A stretch of DNA of 64,000 bases, from contig NZ_DRFV01000010.1 of the NCBI RefSeq assembly GCF_011050365.1, positions 62,001 to 126,000 on the forward strand, given 5' to 3'. The notes below the pieces were generated by a model. It had not been told where the DNA came from and searched no databases. It saw only the letters and a list, made by a program, of their open reading frames with translations. Both the position numbers and the translations under genes were made by a program. This DNA is from Pseudohongiella sp. (GTDB lineage Bacteria > Pseudomonadota > Gammaproteobacteria > Pseudomonadales > Pseudohongiellaceae). Positions 14,927 to 23,924 of this stretch are shown here, in pieces (the stretch's first letter is position 1; every line of letters begins with the position of its first letter).

Positions 14927-17566
14927 TTACGCTCCCAATTCCAGATCCTGGCGTTTATCGAGTGGTCTCAGTTGAAGCGCCGCTCGCTTGCAGGCCTCGT
15001 ACTCCAGCAAATCTACAGTCGACTCTTTTATGTTTGATCGGGACAGACGTGCTGCCAGCCATCGTATTCGCTCCGCTTGTGACGGCTCTGTATCGCGATC
15101 GATAAACGGAGCAGACTGCCCGAGGCGGATGCTTTTGTTGACGATATTTTTATTAACCACAAGTTGTGTGCTGTCACGCGCGCGACTGGCCGCTACGTAT
15201 GTATCATGTTTGTCATAGGCAGGGCTAAGCAGCACAATCGCGTTATCGACAGTCAGGCCTTGCGCTCCGTAAATAGTCGATGCGTAGGCGTGGCTGATTG
15301 GCAATCGATTTTTATCATCAGCCAGTGTGGACAGTGGGAAACTTAAGCGGCGGCCGTGGATGCTGACATCTACGACTTGAGTCTCTAGATCAGCATTCTC
15401 CGTTCGACCCGCAACGTGCAAGACAGTTGCTGTCGTGCCGTTGATTACACCCAACCCGTCGTCCCGTTTCAGGAACCGTATCTCATCTCCGGCGGCCAAA
15501 TTAATTTTGGCCGTGTGACCCGAAGGTGTAATCGTACTCAGTGGTATTTCCGGGCCGTAAACGACTCCTTCGGCTTTTAATCGAGACCTGATTTGCTCAT
15601 TAATGGCTCGAACTTCCGCATTCGTTTTGGCTATGAGCAGCATAGATTTAGCAGGATTTGACCGACGGAGTTGTGCCCAGCGATCACCAATCTCTCTGAT
15701 TGATGCAGCGTCTCCTTCAGCTTCTATGAGGAGGCCGCGCTCGGCAAAAGCCCCGAGCGCGGCCCCAGCATCTCCGTTTCCAAGCGCTGTCACTGCGTCG
15801 CGTGCCCACGCCTCGTGCTGTCTAACAATAGTGGATACACTACTGTTTTCTACTGCCCTGGCTACCAATGGGAGCCCACCAGCTCCCCCTATGGCCTGCA
15901 GCTGATCCCGATCACCAACAAGTACAACTTTGGCTCCAGATTTCTCGACAGCCTGGAGCAGCTTGTGGGTATCCTCCGAGCTCATGAGTCCAGCTTCATC
16001 AACGATCAACAAAGTGCGATGATCGAGGAATCGATGGTTATGATGAGCGACCTCGAGCCACGACGCCAGCGCGCGGGTTTCTATCTGAAGGTCGACTTTC
16101 AATTCATTGGCAATGCGCCAGGCTGATGCGGCGCCAATTACTCGCAACCCAGCGTTTTTATACGCCTCAACGATCGGTGCCAGTGTAGTAGTTTTTCCAG
16201 ACCCTGGACTGCCTTCAATACAAGCGATTCGAGCGGTGCTGCAAGCGGCGAGAGCTGCTGCTGATTGTTCCACACTTAATCCGTGCTGCTGGAAGCGCTC
16301 CGTTATGTCTGCTGGATCAATCTCGTGCCAGTTCTCCTGGGCCATGTTGGATGCGATGTGGACCACATTCTTTTCAATCTTGATGCGATCTGGCGTTGAG
16401 TATCGAAGCGCACCTATAACGTCGGTACCCAGAGCTACAAAATCATCGTCTTTGACGAGACCCTCAATTCGATTGGCAATCTGCTCAGGTGTCAGCCCTG
16501 AGCCGACCAGTTCAGCTGTTCCCGCTCGAATCAGGTCGCGCCGATCAACTACACTGCGTGTTTCCATCAACTCGCAGATTACGTCCGATCGGTAATCTGG
16601 AAGGATATCAGCGGATAGCGTCGCTAGGTCTCGACCATTTGCAGCCTCCAATGCCAGCCTATGGAGGTCAGAAATGTCGAAACCGTTGGCAAGTGCTGCT
16701 TCTCTCCAGATCTGGTCGCTATCAAGATCGTGGCTCGGCAGCTTTGCAGATCGGGTTGATTTGGATACAGATGCAGCCAGTTCTGGAGATTCTTTACCTG
16801 TTGTACCTGCTTCAGATAGCTCGTCGACAATCTCATTGTGTCTCGCACTGAAGTATCCGATAATCTCGTCATCAATTCCCGCAATCTCGAAAGTACCATT
16901 GTGACCAATTCGATCTATCGTGTATCCCAGTTTTTGTAGTTCGAAGGCAAGTGCAGCGTGATATGTGGCGCCTGCCGCCATTTTCCAGTCGCGTAGTACA
17001 GTGGAATGAAGCGCACCGATAGTGCCATCTGCTCGAACTGCCAAGTTCGGTATCACACAGTGGGTGTGAAGGTTTGGGTCACCAAACTCCCGCCCATCAC
17101 TATGTCGTGCAGGGCGGCTGTCTCCGTGCTGAAAACACGCGGCTGTCAGGGCGACCTTTTCGTAAAAAAGACCGCCTTTACCTCGCCGGCCGTAACTAGC
17201 CTCCCGCTCCAAGACACTCAGAGCTGCGCGGACTGCTTTGGCCTGCGCGTGCTCAATCGCTAATTTAGTTTCAGGGCCTCCGCCGGCCCACAGGAGCGAC
17301 ACGGACCGAGAGGCTGACATTGTGTAATCGAAAGCCGGTATACGGTCAGTACGCCTACCGGAAGCAGGCAAAAGAGACTCGCCATTAGTATCAATACCGG
17401 CGAATAGGTTTTCAAATTCTCTAATATCAACTTGACTACCGTCATAAATGTCGAGTTGACCCGAAGGACAGTACCAGACCGAAGGAATATGATTGCCCTC
17501 CAAGTAATACTGAGTTTGAGTTGTGTAGTAACTGCTGCTTGCTGCGGGATTCCACGTGGCCACCAT
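14927..17566 (-). CDS. MobF-family conjugative relaxase-helicase (TrwC/TraI type)
   Basis: This 879-residue protein nicks and unwinds the transferred strand. The N-terminal relaxase domain has paired tyrosines at 13-14 and 20-21 and the metal-binding histidines His147, His167 and His169 (DPNLHTHC). A superfamily 1 helicase follows, with Walker A GSPGSGKTT (452-460) and Walker B LLIVDEAGLM. It is shorter than R388 TrwC and F TraI. A terminator-like hairpin separates it from the coupling-protein gene upstream, so it may have its own promoter. A cognate oriT should be within this element. Confidence 0.93.
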   Translation of the reverse strand: MVATWNPAASSSYYTTQTQYYLEGNHIPSVWYCPSGQLDIYDGSQVDIREFENLFAGIDTNGESLLPASGRRTDRIPAFDYTMSASRSVSLLWAGGGPETKLAIEHAQAKAVRAALSVLEREASYGRRGKGGLFYEKVALTAACFQHGDSRPARHSDGREFGDPNLHTHCVIPNLAVRADGTIGALHSTVLRDWKMAAGATYHAALAFELQKLGYTIDRIGHNGTFEIAGIDDEIIGYFSARHNEIVDELSEAGTTGKESPELAASVSKSTRSAKLPSHDLDSDQIWREAALANGFDISDLHRLALEAANGRDLATLSADILPDYRSDVICELMETRSVVDRRDLIRAGTAELVGSGLTPEQIANRIEGLVKDDDFVALGTDVIGALRYSTPDRIKIEKNVVHIASNMAQENWHEIDPADITERFQQHGLSVEQSAAALAACSTARIACIEGSPGSGKTTTLAPIVEAYKNAGLRVIGAASAWRIANELKVDLQIETRALASWLEVAHHNHRFLDHRTLLIVDEAGLMSSEDTHKLLQAVEKSGAKVVLVGDRDQLQAIGGAGGLPLVARAVENSSVSTIVRQHEAWARDAVTALGNGDAGAALGAFAERGLLIEAEGDAASIREIGDRWAQLRRSNPAKSMLLIAKTNAEVRAINEQIRSRLKAEGVVYGPEIPLSTITPSGHTAKINLAAGDEIRFLKRDDGLGVINGTTATVLHVAGRTENADLETQVVDVSIHGRRLSFPLSTLADDKNRLPISHAYASTIYGAQGLTVDNAIVLLSPAYDKHDTYVAASRARDSTQLVVNKNIVNKSIRLGQSAPFIDRDTEPSQAERIRWLAARLSRSNIKESTVDLLEYEACKRAALQLRPLDKRQDLELGA

Positions 17567-17655
17567 TTCTAACTACCTCAATCGATTAGTTGACGGGTAC
17601 TTTTCTCATGGATCCACATGTCAAAATTAGATTTTGAATAAAAATAGGAAAAAAT

Positions 17656-17678
17656 GGCCGTTTTAGTTACAAACGGCC
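17656..17678 (-). terminator. Rho-independent terminator after coupling protein gene
   Basis: GGCCGTTT (17656-17663) and AAACGGCC (17671-17678) form a perfect 8-bp stem with a 7-base loop. On the minus strand it is followed by ATTTTTTCC. It sits 20 bp past the coupling-protein stop and about 90 bp before the relaxase start. Confidence 0.7.
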
Positions 17679-17699
17679 TTCGCAATAGCTGCTGGCGGA

Positions 17700-19430
17700 C
17701 TAAGAAAGAGGTTTGTGTCGATTGACGTTCCTTTTCTTGCGATGTATTTTTTGAACAGGGACATGTGACGGCCTTCGTTCAATCCAAGATGTGAAAGGAA
17801 TGTTTACTATAGCTGGCACACCCAGCCCAAAAATTGCTGTTCTGACCTGAAGCTGACCATTGATTTTTCGAACGCCTAAATCATCTGATAGTTGATGAGC
17901 CTCAATGACTGATATTTTCGACTCTCGGCGCGTCGAAGGGTGATCTTTTCTGGCCGGATCCCATGTAACAACCGTACGACTACCAGCATACTTTTCCACG
18001 ACACGGCCCCGAGTTTCACTTATACCAAGCTGACAAACGACTTTTATTCTGAAGCGAGCTTCAAGTGTCTTAGCATCTTCGTCTCCATAATTCTTTATAA
18101 CTTGCTCCCAATCCTGTGCTGCGGCAATGCATCGCACGCCTTTTTCGCGGCCCACATTGAGTAACTCTGGCAATCGGTGCAGTTTTTTTAGCACAGGAAG
18201 CTCATCTAAAATCATGTATAACCACGGCGACGAACGCTTGGGCATCTTTGCTGAAAGAATTTTTCCGGCAATGACCTCAACCAATAGTCCATTTATAGCT
18301 GTTGACAGATTCGGGTGTTCCGAGGAGTTTTGGAGGACCAATTTGCCTGGTAGGTTAGAGTCTACTGACAGCCACTCTGAAATGCTGAACCGTCGTGATT
18401 TTGGTGTGCGTCTAGAGAGCTCTACAAACGGTAGGATATTTGTTAGCGCCGCGATCCACAAGGTCAAGAGAATGGATTGAGTTGTCCGATTTATTTGCCC
18501 ATCGGTCTCCACAACGATCAGCACCGAATCTGGAGAACCGTTCTTTTCCAAGGTTTCCTTTAGATCCTTAGCAGATTGAAATATCTGCCCGTTTAAGTGC
18601 TCCCAGGTCCAATTGACGCCATGCTGCTTTCGTAGGCATTCGATTAGGCCGGTTAGCACTCTCCTGGCCGAATTCGGCCAGACGCTATCTCCGGTATCTG
18701 CAGATTGAATAAATTTTGCGGAGAACTCCGCTGAATCCTGGCTGTTTCTAATATCACGACCGGGCTCCCAACACCAACTTCGTCCGTCATTGATGGCACT
18801 GAGTATGAAATTATCCTCAGGTAACTCGGCTGTGAAGTCGCCTTTGGCGCAATGAATTACGAGACGATAGTCGTGTTGAAGGATTTGTTCTAGCCACCCT
18901 CTAAGAATTCCTGTTTTGCCAGATCCATGATCGCCCAATAGGATCGTATAAAACGACTCTGCTGCGCGCGTCAGTTGCACATACGGCATCAACCATAGGC
19001 AATCCTTGTCAGGCTTCCCGTCACGCTTAAGTTTTGCTCTGATTGATCCTCTGCCATCGGAGTCATATAGGAGTCGGGTGCCCTGAATCGTTTGTGCAGT
19101 TTCTCGTAGGGGTATGTGCCTGATTTTATAAAAAAACGCAACTGATCCTCCGGTAACGCCTGCGAGCACGATCACAATCAGCTGCCATTTTATGGCAGGA
19201 ATCTCCAATAGTGATTTCGTGTTTTGTAGGCGGCAACCAATATCGATGCCGCAGCCACTCCCCTGAGCTATGAAGCCGACAGACCAAACGTATTCCCAAA
19301 CATCTGACAGGTTAACCTGCAGGCTTGTAAAATCCCTGTCCCACCAGTGTATAGTTGCCACACCAAAAACGAGTGTCATTGTCAAAAGGGCAATTGTGAC
19401 TGACGTCAATAGCGGTTTCCGTGTATACAT
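17700..19430 (-). CDS. Type IV coupling protein (TrwB/TraD-like)
   Basis: This 576-residue inner-membrane ATPase links the relaxosome to a secretion channel. Two N-terminal membrane segments (about 8-28 and 82-102) flank a short periplasmic part. A RecA-like motor follows, with Walker A GDHGSGKT (166-173), Walker B YMILDELP near 410, and AAAQDWEQV. The C-terminus is strongly basic. The gene lies upstream of the relaxase in the same orientation, as in R388, and overlaps nothing. Since no mating-pair genes are seen, it may connect to a helper element's channel. Confidence 0.88.
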   Translation of the reverse strand: MYTRKPLLTSVTIALLTMTLVFGVATIHWWDRDFTSLQVNLSDVWEYVWSVGFIAQGSGCGIDIGCRLQNTKSLLEIPAIKWQLIVIVLAGVTGGSVAFFYKIRHIPLRETAQTIQGTRLLYDSDGRGSIRAKLKRDGKPDKDCLWLMPYVQLTRAAESFYTILLGDHGSGKTGILRGWLEQILQHDYRLVIHCAKGDFTAELPEDNFILSAINDGRSWCWEPGRDIRNSQDSAEFSAKFIQSADTGDSVWPNSARRVLTGLIECLRKQHGVNWTWEHLNGQIFQSAKDLKETLEKNGSPDSVLIVVETDGQINRTTQSILLTLWIAALTNILPFVELSRRTPKSRRFSISEWLSVDSNLPGKLVLQNSSEHPNLSTAINGLLVEVIAGKILSAKMPKRSSPWLYMILDELPVLKKLHRLPELLNVGREKGVRCIAAAQDWEQVIKNYGDEDAKTLEARFRIKVVCQLGISETRGRVVEKYAGSRTVVTWDPARKDHPSTRRESKISVIEAHQLSDDLGVRKINGQLQVRTAIFGLGVPAIVNIPFTSWIERRPSHVPVQKIHRKKRNVNRHKPLS

Positions 19431-19431
19431 T

Positions 19432-19827
19432 TCAATAGCTCCCCAAATTGATCATTTTTAATGCGGTGTTGCATAGAGCCAGCATTATTAAACCCGCTGA
19501 CAGGCCATAGATTAATGCTCGGATTGTCCACAAAGGCTCGGATCGACGCTGTTTCTTCCAGCCAAACGATTCCCCAATCTGCTTTGATGGTTCGATCGTT
19601 TCTTTGGACCGCTTTTTGATGCTGCACTCAGCTAATAAAGATGTCTGATCAATGGAGGACAAGAAATGCCGTAAACCAGAGCTGCCAAGTTTTTGCAGGA
19701 CACGGGGATCGAAATCTCCACTTTTGGTTAGGAATTCCTTAGCTTGTGATCTTGCTATGTCAGCACGGGCCTCCGATCCATCGTAAATTGCAGACTGAGC
19801 CTGCTTACGGAACTGTTCCTTATTCAT
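19432..19827 (-). CDS. Hypothetical protein with one membrane segment
   Basis: This 131-residue protein has no family I recognise. The N-terminal two thirds is polar and charged, and a single hydrophobic segment near the C-terminus (ALIYGLSAGLIMLALC) should anchor it in the membrane. Its start overlaps the ParA-like gene end by four bases and its stop is one base from the coupling-protein start, so it belongs to the same operon. A TrwM- or TraG-partner-like role is only a guess from position. Confidence 0.65.
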   Translation of the reverse strand: MNKEQFRKQAQSAIYDGSEARADIARSQAKEFLTKSGDFDPRVLQKLGSSGLRHFLSSIDQTSLLAECSIKKRSKETIEPSKQIGESFGWKKQRRSEPLWTIRALIYGLSAGLIMLALCNTALKMINLGSY

Positions 19828-20639
19828 GTTCGGGCCTCGTTGATGGTAAACGTTTTATCGAGTTGATCGAACACAGACACCAGCCACTGGCTGATGTCGC
19901 CACGGGCGATTTTGGATTCCGCACGTGGAAGCCCAGTCAATGCCATGGTCTCAGCTGTGGTCATGTCGACAACGTCTATGAACCGGCAATTAGCGGATTC
20001 GAATGAGCGCCAGGATCCGGCTGGTATTGCGGGCAGTGTTATCCTCCCTGATTTTTTAAACCACGGATTAAGGTACTTCTTGGCCGCTTCAGCGGCGGAA
20101 GACTGAGAGTTTTTCTGGGATAGCATGCCATCTCGGCGATTCTCCACGAGATAGAATGATGCGCTGGGAAGCGTTTTTTGTAGTCGTTCGGCGGTCCATG
20201 CGGCTTGCCGGATCGACTCGGCTTCAGCGAGGAAAGGGATAAGGATGTGGCATTGGATATCCCAATCCAAAAGATCTTCCTCAAGATCAACCAGGGAGGC
20301 CCAAGTGGCGAACCTGTCACACTCGCCCGCACCGACATCGATTAGAACTGGGGATGTTGAATGTGTTTGTTCAATTCTTTCAAGCAACGGGCTGAATCTC
20401 TGGACCTCAATTTCAGGATTAACCCTGGCAGCCGCTGGGTCAGACGCAATGGTTAACACATCCCCACCCAGAGCATCTGCCAGGCGACGCTGACGGTCTA
20501 TCTGTATGACTGATGGTGGGTTGCCTGCGAGAGACAGCCAGTCGCACACGCCCAGCGATAGTAGGGATTTTCCGACACCTCCCTTTTCGCTAGCGGCTAG
20601 GATTAGATGGTGTTGTGGTAGAGCTAATTGTGCAGTCAT
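19824..20639 (-). CDS. ParA/MinD-like ATPase
   Basis: The 271-residue protein begins with a deviant Walker A EKGGVGKS (residues 18-25) and continues with QIDRQRRLADALGG and LIDVGAGECDRF, as in the ParA/MinD superfamily. Such ATPases partition plasmids or position conjugation machinery. No ParB-like gene is adjacent, and its operon continues into a membrane protein and the coupling protein, so a conjugation-linked role (as for VirC1) is as likely as partition. A GGAGGAAA ribosome binding site precedes the ATG. Confidence 0.85.
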   Translation of the reverse strand: MTAQLALPQHHLILAASEKGGVGKSLLSLGVCDWLSLAGNPPSVIQIDRQRRLADALGGDVLTIASDPAAARVNPEIEVQRFSPLLERIEQTHSTSPVLIDVGAGECDRFATWASLVDLEEDLLDWDIQCHILIPFLAEAESIRQAAWTAERLQKTLPSASFYLVENRRDGMLSQKNSQSSAAEAAKKYLNPWFKKSGRITLPAIPAGSWRSFESANCRFIDVVDMTTAETMALTGLPRAESKIARGDISQWLVSVFDQLDKTFTINEART

Positions 20640-20710
20640 GATTTCCTCCTGCGTGGCTAATCTGAGGCTTCAATCTAGCCCCGCAAGAGGCTCATAAACT
20701 GGATTTCGAA

Positions 20711-21889
20711 TCAATTTAGCTTCATATACTTCCGGTTACTCGGTGCGTGTAATTGCTTGTACCATAATGGCAGAGGCATAGAGGCTGTAAGCGCTTTGTG
20801 CCAGAATGCAGCCTCCTTAGTTTGATTTGTATCTCCTTCCCAACTCGGCTGCCGGTAACGCTCAACGATATCCAGCATATCGTCTAGGATTTGAAATTCA
20901 TTTATGGTGAATTTAACGCTTTTCCTACCTCTGGCTAATTGCCCGAGTTTTTGCAGGATTTCAAAGTGACCACTGTTTCCACCATGAACCTGAAATATTT
21001 CCATCGGATTGAAATCACCGGCGAATGCGGCGGGGAGCAGATCTAGCACATCTAAATGAATGTCGTCGCGGGTGCCAGCTATTTCGATTAGTTTCGATGG
21101 GCTTACGGCTTCACCTTTAGAGACAGCTTTCGCTTCATCACCTCTAGCAAGTCTGAGCTGCTTTGCACGTTTTTTACAACGTAAGAGGCTGATTATTTGC
21201 AAGATCTCAAAATCTATTTTTCCCTGTTGCTCAACTTTCGATAAGTTCAGAAAATCGGAGGCTAAACCTTCAATCGCAGCTTCCAAGTTCTCTGTATTGT
21301 AATAAGCATTAGGGCCAATTTTAGACGCATCTGAGTGGAAGGTAGTCAGTAAGGAAATGCAGTCTTTCGATTCTGAAGATACGTCAGAATACGATTCTAT
21401 CAATTTATCAGCGAGATACTTGACGACGTTTTCTCTTCGGACCTCAGCAGTGAGCTTTTTCCTTCCTTCTCGAGCTTTCTCACATTCGAACAGTTGCTCA
21501 GTTATCGAATAAATGACATTTTCCAGGACTGATCGAATATGTACCTCTATCATTCCAAGTTCCTGCCCACCCCGAGTTCTCTTGTCTATGGTTAGATACG
21601 CCTTGGCCGAGAAAAGAATCGGCTTCCCGCGCTGGAAATCTTTTTTTTGCGAATCGATAGCTACAAAATTAAGTGGCAACGTTAGCAGTGAGTCACATAT
21701 GATGATGTCATAAGCAAGACCATTTCTTTTGAGATAGGCTAATAATTCCGGCGGAATCTCCAGGCTATCCGGGCTATTGAAGGCTGAGTTGAAAACGATT
21801 ACGGCTACCTCATCATCAGGCAGATTATTCTGTTTGCAGTAAGCTCTTAATTCGTAAATTCTCTCTGCCAGTCTTGGGTCATTAAACAT
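20711..21889 (-). CDS. Hypothetical element-encoded protein
   Basis: I do not recognise this 392-residue protein. It is soluble and mixed alpha/beta in composition, with no membrane segment or nucleotide-binding motif that I can see. It lies 71 bp upstream of the ParA-like gene and downstream of the RepA-like ATPase gene, all on one strand. Position next to replication-type genes would fit a plasmid replication or maintenance factor; there is no sequence motif to confirm that. Confidence 0.7.
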   Translation of the reverse strand: MFNDPRLAERIYELRAYCKQNNLPDDEVAVIVFNSAFNSPDSLEIPPELLAYLKRNGLAYDIIICDSLLTLPLNFVAIDSQKKDFQRGKPILFSAKAYLTIDKRTRGGQELGMIEVHIRSVLENVIYSITEQLFECEKAREGRKKLTAEVRRENVVKYLADKLIESYSDVSSESKDCISLLTTFHSDASKIGPNAYYNTENLEAAIEGLASDFLNLSKVEQQGKIDFEILQIISLLRCKKRAKQLRLARGDEAKAVSKGEAVSPSKLIEIAGTRDDIHLDVLDLLPAAFAGDFNPMEIFQVHGGNSGHFEILQKLGQLARGRKSVKFTINEFQILDDMLDIVERYRQPSWEGDTNQTKEAAFWHKALTASMPLPLWYKQLHAPSNRKYMKLN

Positions 21890-21997
21890 TATGGTTTATC
21901 TCCTATTACAGTTTTACAATGAACTTTTTTTGTCCGATGTCTTGATATTGCACTTGGTGTTGTAAATACAGGGTCTTTAGACCTTGCCCCTTGAAAG

Positions 21998-22043
21998 TGA
22001 GTATGTTGGTCGAACTGTGCACATTGATCATATTGGTCAAACT
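21998..22043. repeat. Two iteron-like direct repeats
   Basis: TGAGTATGTTGGTCGAACT (21998-22016) and TGATCATATTGGTCAAACT (22025-22043) agree at most positions and are spaced 27 bp start to start, close to 2.5 helical turns. They sit in the ~250 bp non-coding gap 21890-22142, directly after the RepA-like ATPase gene. The gap also contains GGTCT-TT-AGACC at 21972-21983 and a GGCGTG/CACGCC dyad. A replication origin or regulator site is possible. Confidence 0.45.
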
Positions 22044-22142
22044 CAGTACCGGCGTGGCTTTCAGGACTTTCACGCCTCAGTATTTCAAGCTGTCCCCATC
22101 CTAAAAGTGTCAAAAAACACAGTTTCCCGGGGACTAGCTTTT

Positions 22143-23180
22143 TCACGCCAAGTGATAGAACTTTGTATTGCGCTCGAGCCCTCTTTCGACCTTCCAAAGC
22201 GGTGTTTCACCCCCTGCGTAATGCTTCAGGCACGCCACTACCTTGCGTTTCGAAACACCATGCTCCGCACAAAACTCGATGATGTCGCACTGCTTAATCC
22301 GATTGGCCTCTATCGCCTCGGTGATGCGTTCAATGGCCTCCTGGTCCAACTCCATACGAAGTCGTAACGCTCTGCGCTGTGCAACGTCCTCGAACTCCTC
22401 CAGGCGGGTCACTTGTCGATCAGGGGAAATGCGAAATGTCATCCTCTCGATCTGGGCCCGAGTTTTGTCAGGCTCAACTGAAACGGTCATGCTTCCGTCC
22501 GGATGCTTTTCAGGGATCAGGTAGATCAATTCATCAACATCACTGCGAAGATCACCTGTGCCCTCGTAGATCGGCTTACCGTCAGAGTCATTATATTTGT
22601 TGGTGTGAGCCAGCAGGATAACGGTGCCGCCCTTCGCGGTCATACTACGCAACAGACCCAACAGCGATTTCGCTGACCGCTTGTTGATAACGTCACACAT
22701 CTTTTTGAACGTATCGAATACGAAAACATGTTTAGACAGATCCACGGCTGTGTTATTCATCCTCTCCAAATTTGAGACAATGTCCCTCATCGATTTACCG
22801 ACCTTCATATCAGGCAGAAGCAGTTTGATGCCCGCCTCGTCTGCAGTTTCTATGAAGCCCTTGGCATCGCCTGCCGATATGTCTGCGTTGATGTAAATCA
22901 CCTGATATTTGCGCTTTACCATATCCGCGCTGAGATCGAGAAAGATGGTGGTTTTCCCGCCGTTTGGCGGTGCGGGAACGACAATCAGATGACCGGCGAC
23001 AATCAGGCCAGGAATAATAAATTCAGGGTCAGATAACTCACTGGCCTCTTCAAGCGACATTGTGAAATCTTCCATCCAGTCAAAAGGGTTTGTTGGTTCA
23101 GGGGCTGCAAACTGGCGCTCAACGAGGGTATTCAGATTGATCGGCATATCATCCATGCTGTTGTAACCTCGCCAATCCAT
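22143..23180 (-). CDS. RepA-like RecA-fold ATPase
   Basis: This 345-residue protein has a RecA/DnaB-type ATPase core. The Walker A is PPNGGKTT (71-78), a VFVFDTFKKM strand corresponds to Walker B, and VILLAHTNK provides a sensor-like motif. It resembles the hexameric RepA helicases of RSF1010-type plasmids and the AAA ATPases found in integrated elements, which unwind DNA at replication. The C-terminal 90 residues contain a possible winged-helix (CAEHGVSKRKVVACLK). The start is uncertain: ATG 23180 overlaps the preceding gene by about 30 bp, and internal methionines 9 or 12 are possible. Confidence 0.8.
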   Translation of the reverse strand: MDWRGYNSMDDMPINLNTLVERQFAAPEPTNPFDWMEDFTMSLEEASELSDPEFIIPGLIVAGHLIVVPAPPNGGKTTIFLDLSADMVKRKYQVIYINADISAGDAKGFIETADEAGIKLLLPDMKVGKSMRDIVSNLERMNNTAVDLSKHVFVFDTFKKMCDVINKRSAKSLLGLLRSMTAKGGTVILLAHTNKYNDSDGKPIYEGTGDLRSDVDELIYLIPEKHPDGSMTVSVEPDKTRAQIERMTFRISPDRQVTRLEEFEDVAQRRALRLRMELDQEAIERITEAIEANRIKQCDIIEFCAEHGVSKRKVVACLKHYAGGETPLWKVERGLERNTKFYHLA

Positions 23181-23415
23181 GTACGCGGCGAGCTACTGCC
23201 AGCATCATGGCTTTATCCGCTGGCGTCAGGGGCTTGCCCGCAGACAGAGCGGATATGCAAGCAACACACTGATACAGATCGGCGTCAAGTTCGCGGAGTA
23301 TTTCCCCTAGAGCCTCTGTGAGAATCTCGATTTGCAGATCTTTTTGGGATGAGTCCTGATTTGCTTTGGCGGCGTTTGGGGTATTTTCTCGCTTGTTCAT
23401 GCCTCCTCCATACAC
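23149..23415 (-). CDS. Small hypothetical protein
   Basis: This 88-residue soluble protein is mostly helical and of unknown family. It overlaps both neighbours by about 20-30 bp (RepA-like gene downstream, another small gene upstream), which supports translation as part of the alpA-repA operon. The N-terminal 25 residues are polar and possibly disordered. Confidence 0.55.
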   Translation of the reverse strand: MYGGGMNKRENTPNAAKANQDSSQKDLQIEILTEALGEILRELDADLYQCVACISALSAGKPLTPADKAMMLAVARRVHGLARLQQHG

Positions 23416-23615
23416 TGAATAAGCACAAAGGCTGAATCAACGATTTGCCAGGGTTCGCAATCTAGACCAACAGCCTGGGGCTGGCTACGAATCTTTATCA
23501 GTGCATCTATACCGTCAACCTCGACGGCAGCGATGTATAGAGCGTGGTGGATGGTCGCTTCACTGGGAATGCCCTCCCTCCCGATCGAATGCTGGCTATT
23601 GTTACGGGTAGTCAC
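23397..23615 (-). CDS. Small hypothetical protein
   Basis: This 72-residue protein has no recognisable domain. It contains a motif-like AVGLDCEPWQIVDSAF near the C-terminus. Its start is one base from the AlpA stop and its end overlaps the next small gene, so it is most likely the second gene of an operon led by alpA. Confidence 0.5.
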   Translation of the reverse strand: MTTRNNSQHSIGREGIPSEATIHHALYIAAVEVDGIDALIKIRSQPQAVGLDCEPWQIVDSAFVLIQCMEEA

Positions 23616-23616
23616 C

Positions 23617-23856
23617 TCACACCCCCTGCTTAGACTTGGTTTCTAGCCATGCATCGAGATCATTTTTGATCCATCCGACACAACGGGCGCTTAAGCGGAT
23701 TTTCCGGGGGAAATCAGGGTCATGCTCAGAGAGGAAGTGGAGCTTCGTTCGACCGATGCCAAGATAATGCATTGCATCGGAAGGGCGCAAAAAAGCCTGA
23801 TTCAGCTTTTTCCGCTGATTGTTGTTTTGCGTTGTTTCTATAGACACTTTGAACAC
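23617..23856 (-). CDS. AlpA-family transcriptional regulator
   Basis: This 79-residue protein has the AlpA/MerR-like winged-helix pattern: LRPSDAMHYLGIGRTKLHFL, then DPDFPRKIRL and WIKNDLDAWLE. Such proteins regulate integrase or excision genes of integrative elements and often act as excisionase-like factors. The apparent start is GTG at 23856, inside a near-perfect inverted repeat that could be its own operator. Confidence 0.8.
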   Translation of the reverse strand: MFKVSIETTQNNNQRKKLNQAFLRPSDAMHYLGIGRTKLHFLSEHDPDFPRKIRLSARCVGWIKNDLDAWLETKSKQGV

Positions 23857-23881
23857 CTACGTTGTTTGTCGGTGTTTCAAA
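23848..23881. promoter_or_regulatory. Inverted repeat overlapping alpA start
   Basis: TTTGAACACC (23848-23857) and GGTGTTTCAAA (23871-23881) are complementary apart from one extra T. The left arm covers the GTG start of the alpA-like gene. This arrangement suggests autoregulation. Confidence 0.5.
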
Positions 23882-23924
23882 TACTATGGCAGATGATACT
23901 GCTTAGGTGGGAAAAGCTCGGCGC

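Noticed and set aside
21889-22197. A 102-residue minus-strand frame between the RepA-like and the 392-residue genes
   Set aside because: It overlaps the RepA-like gene end, has odd composition and covers the iteron-like repeats, so I treat the gap as non-coding.
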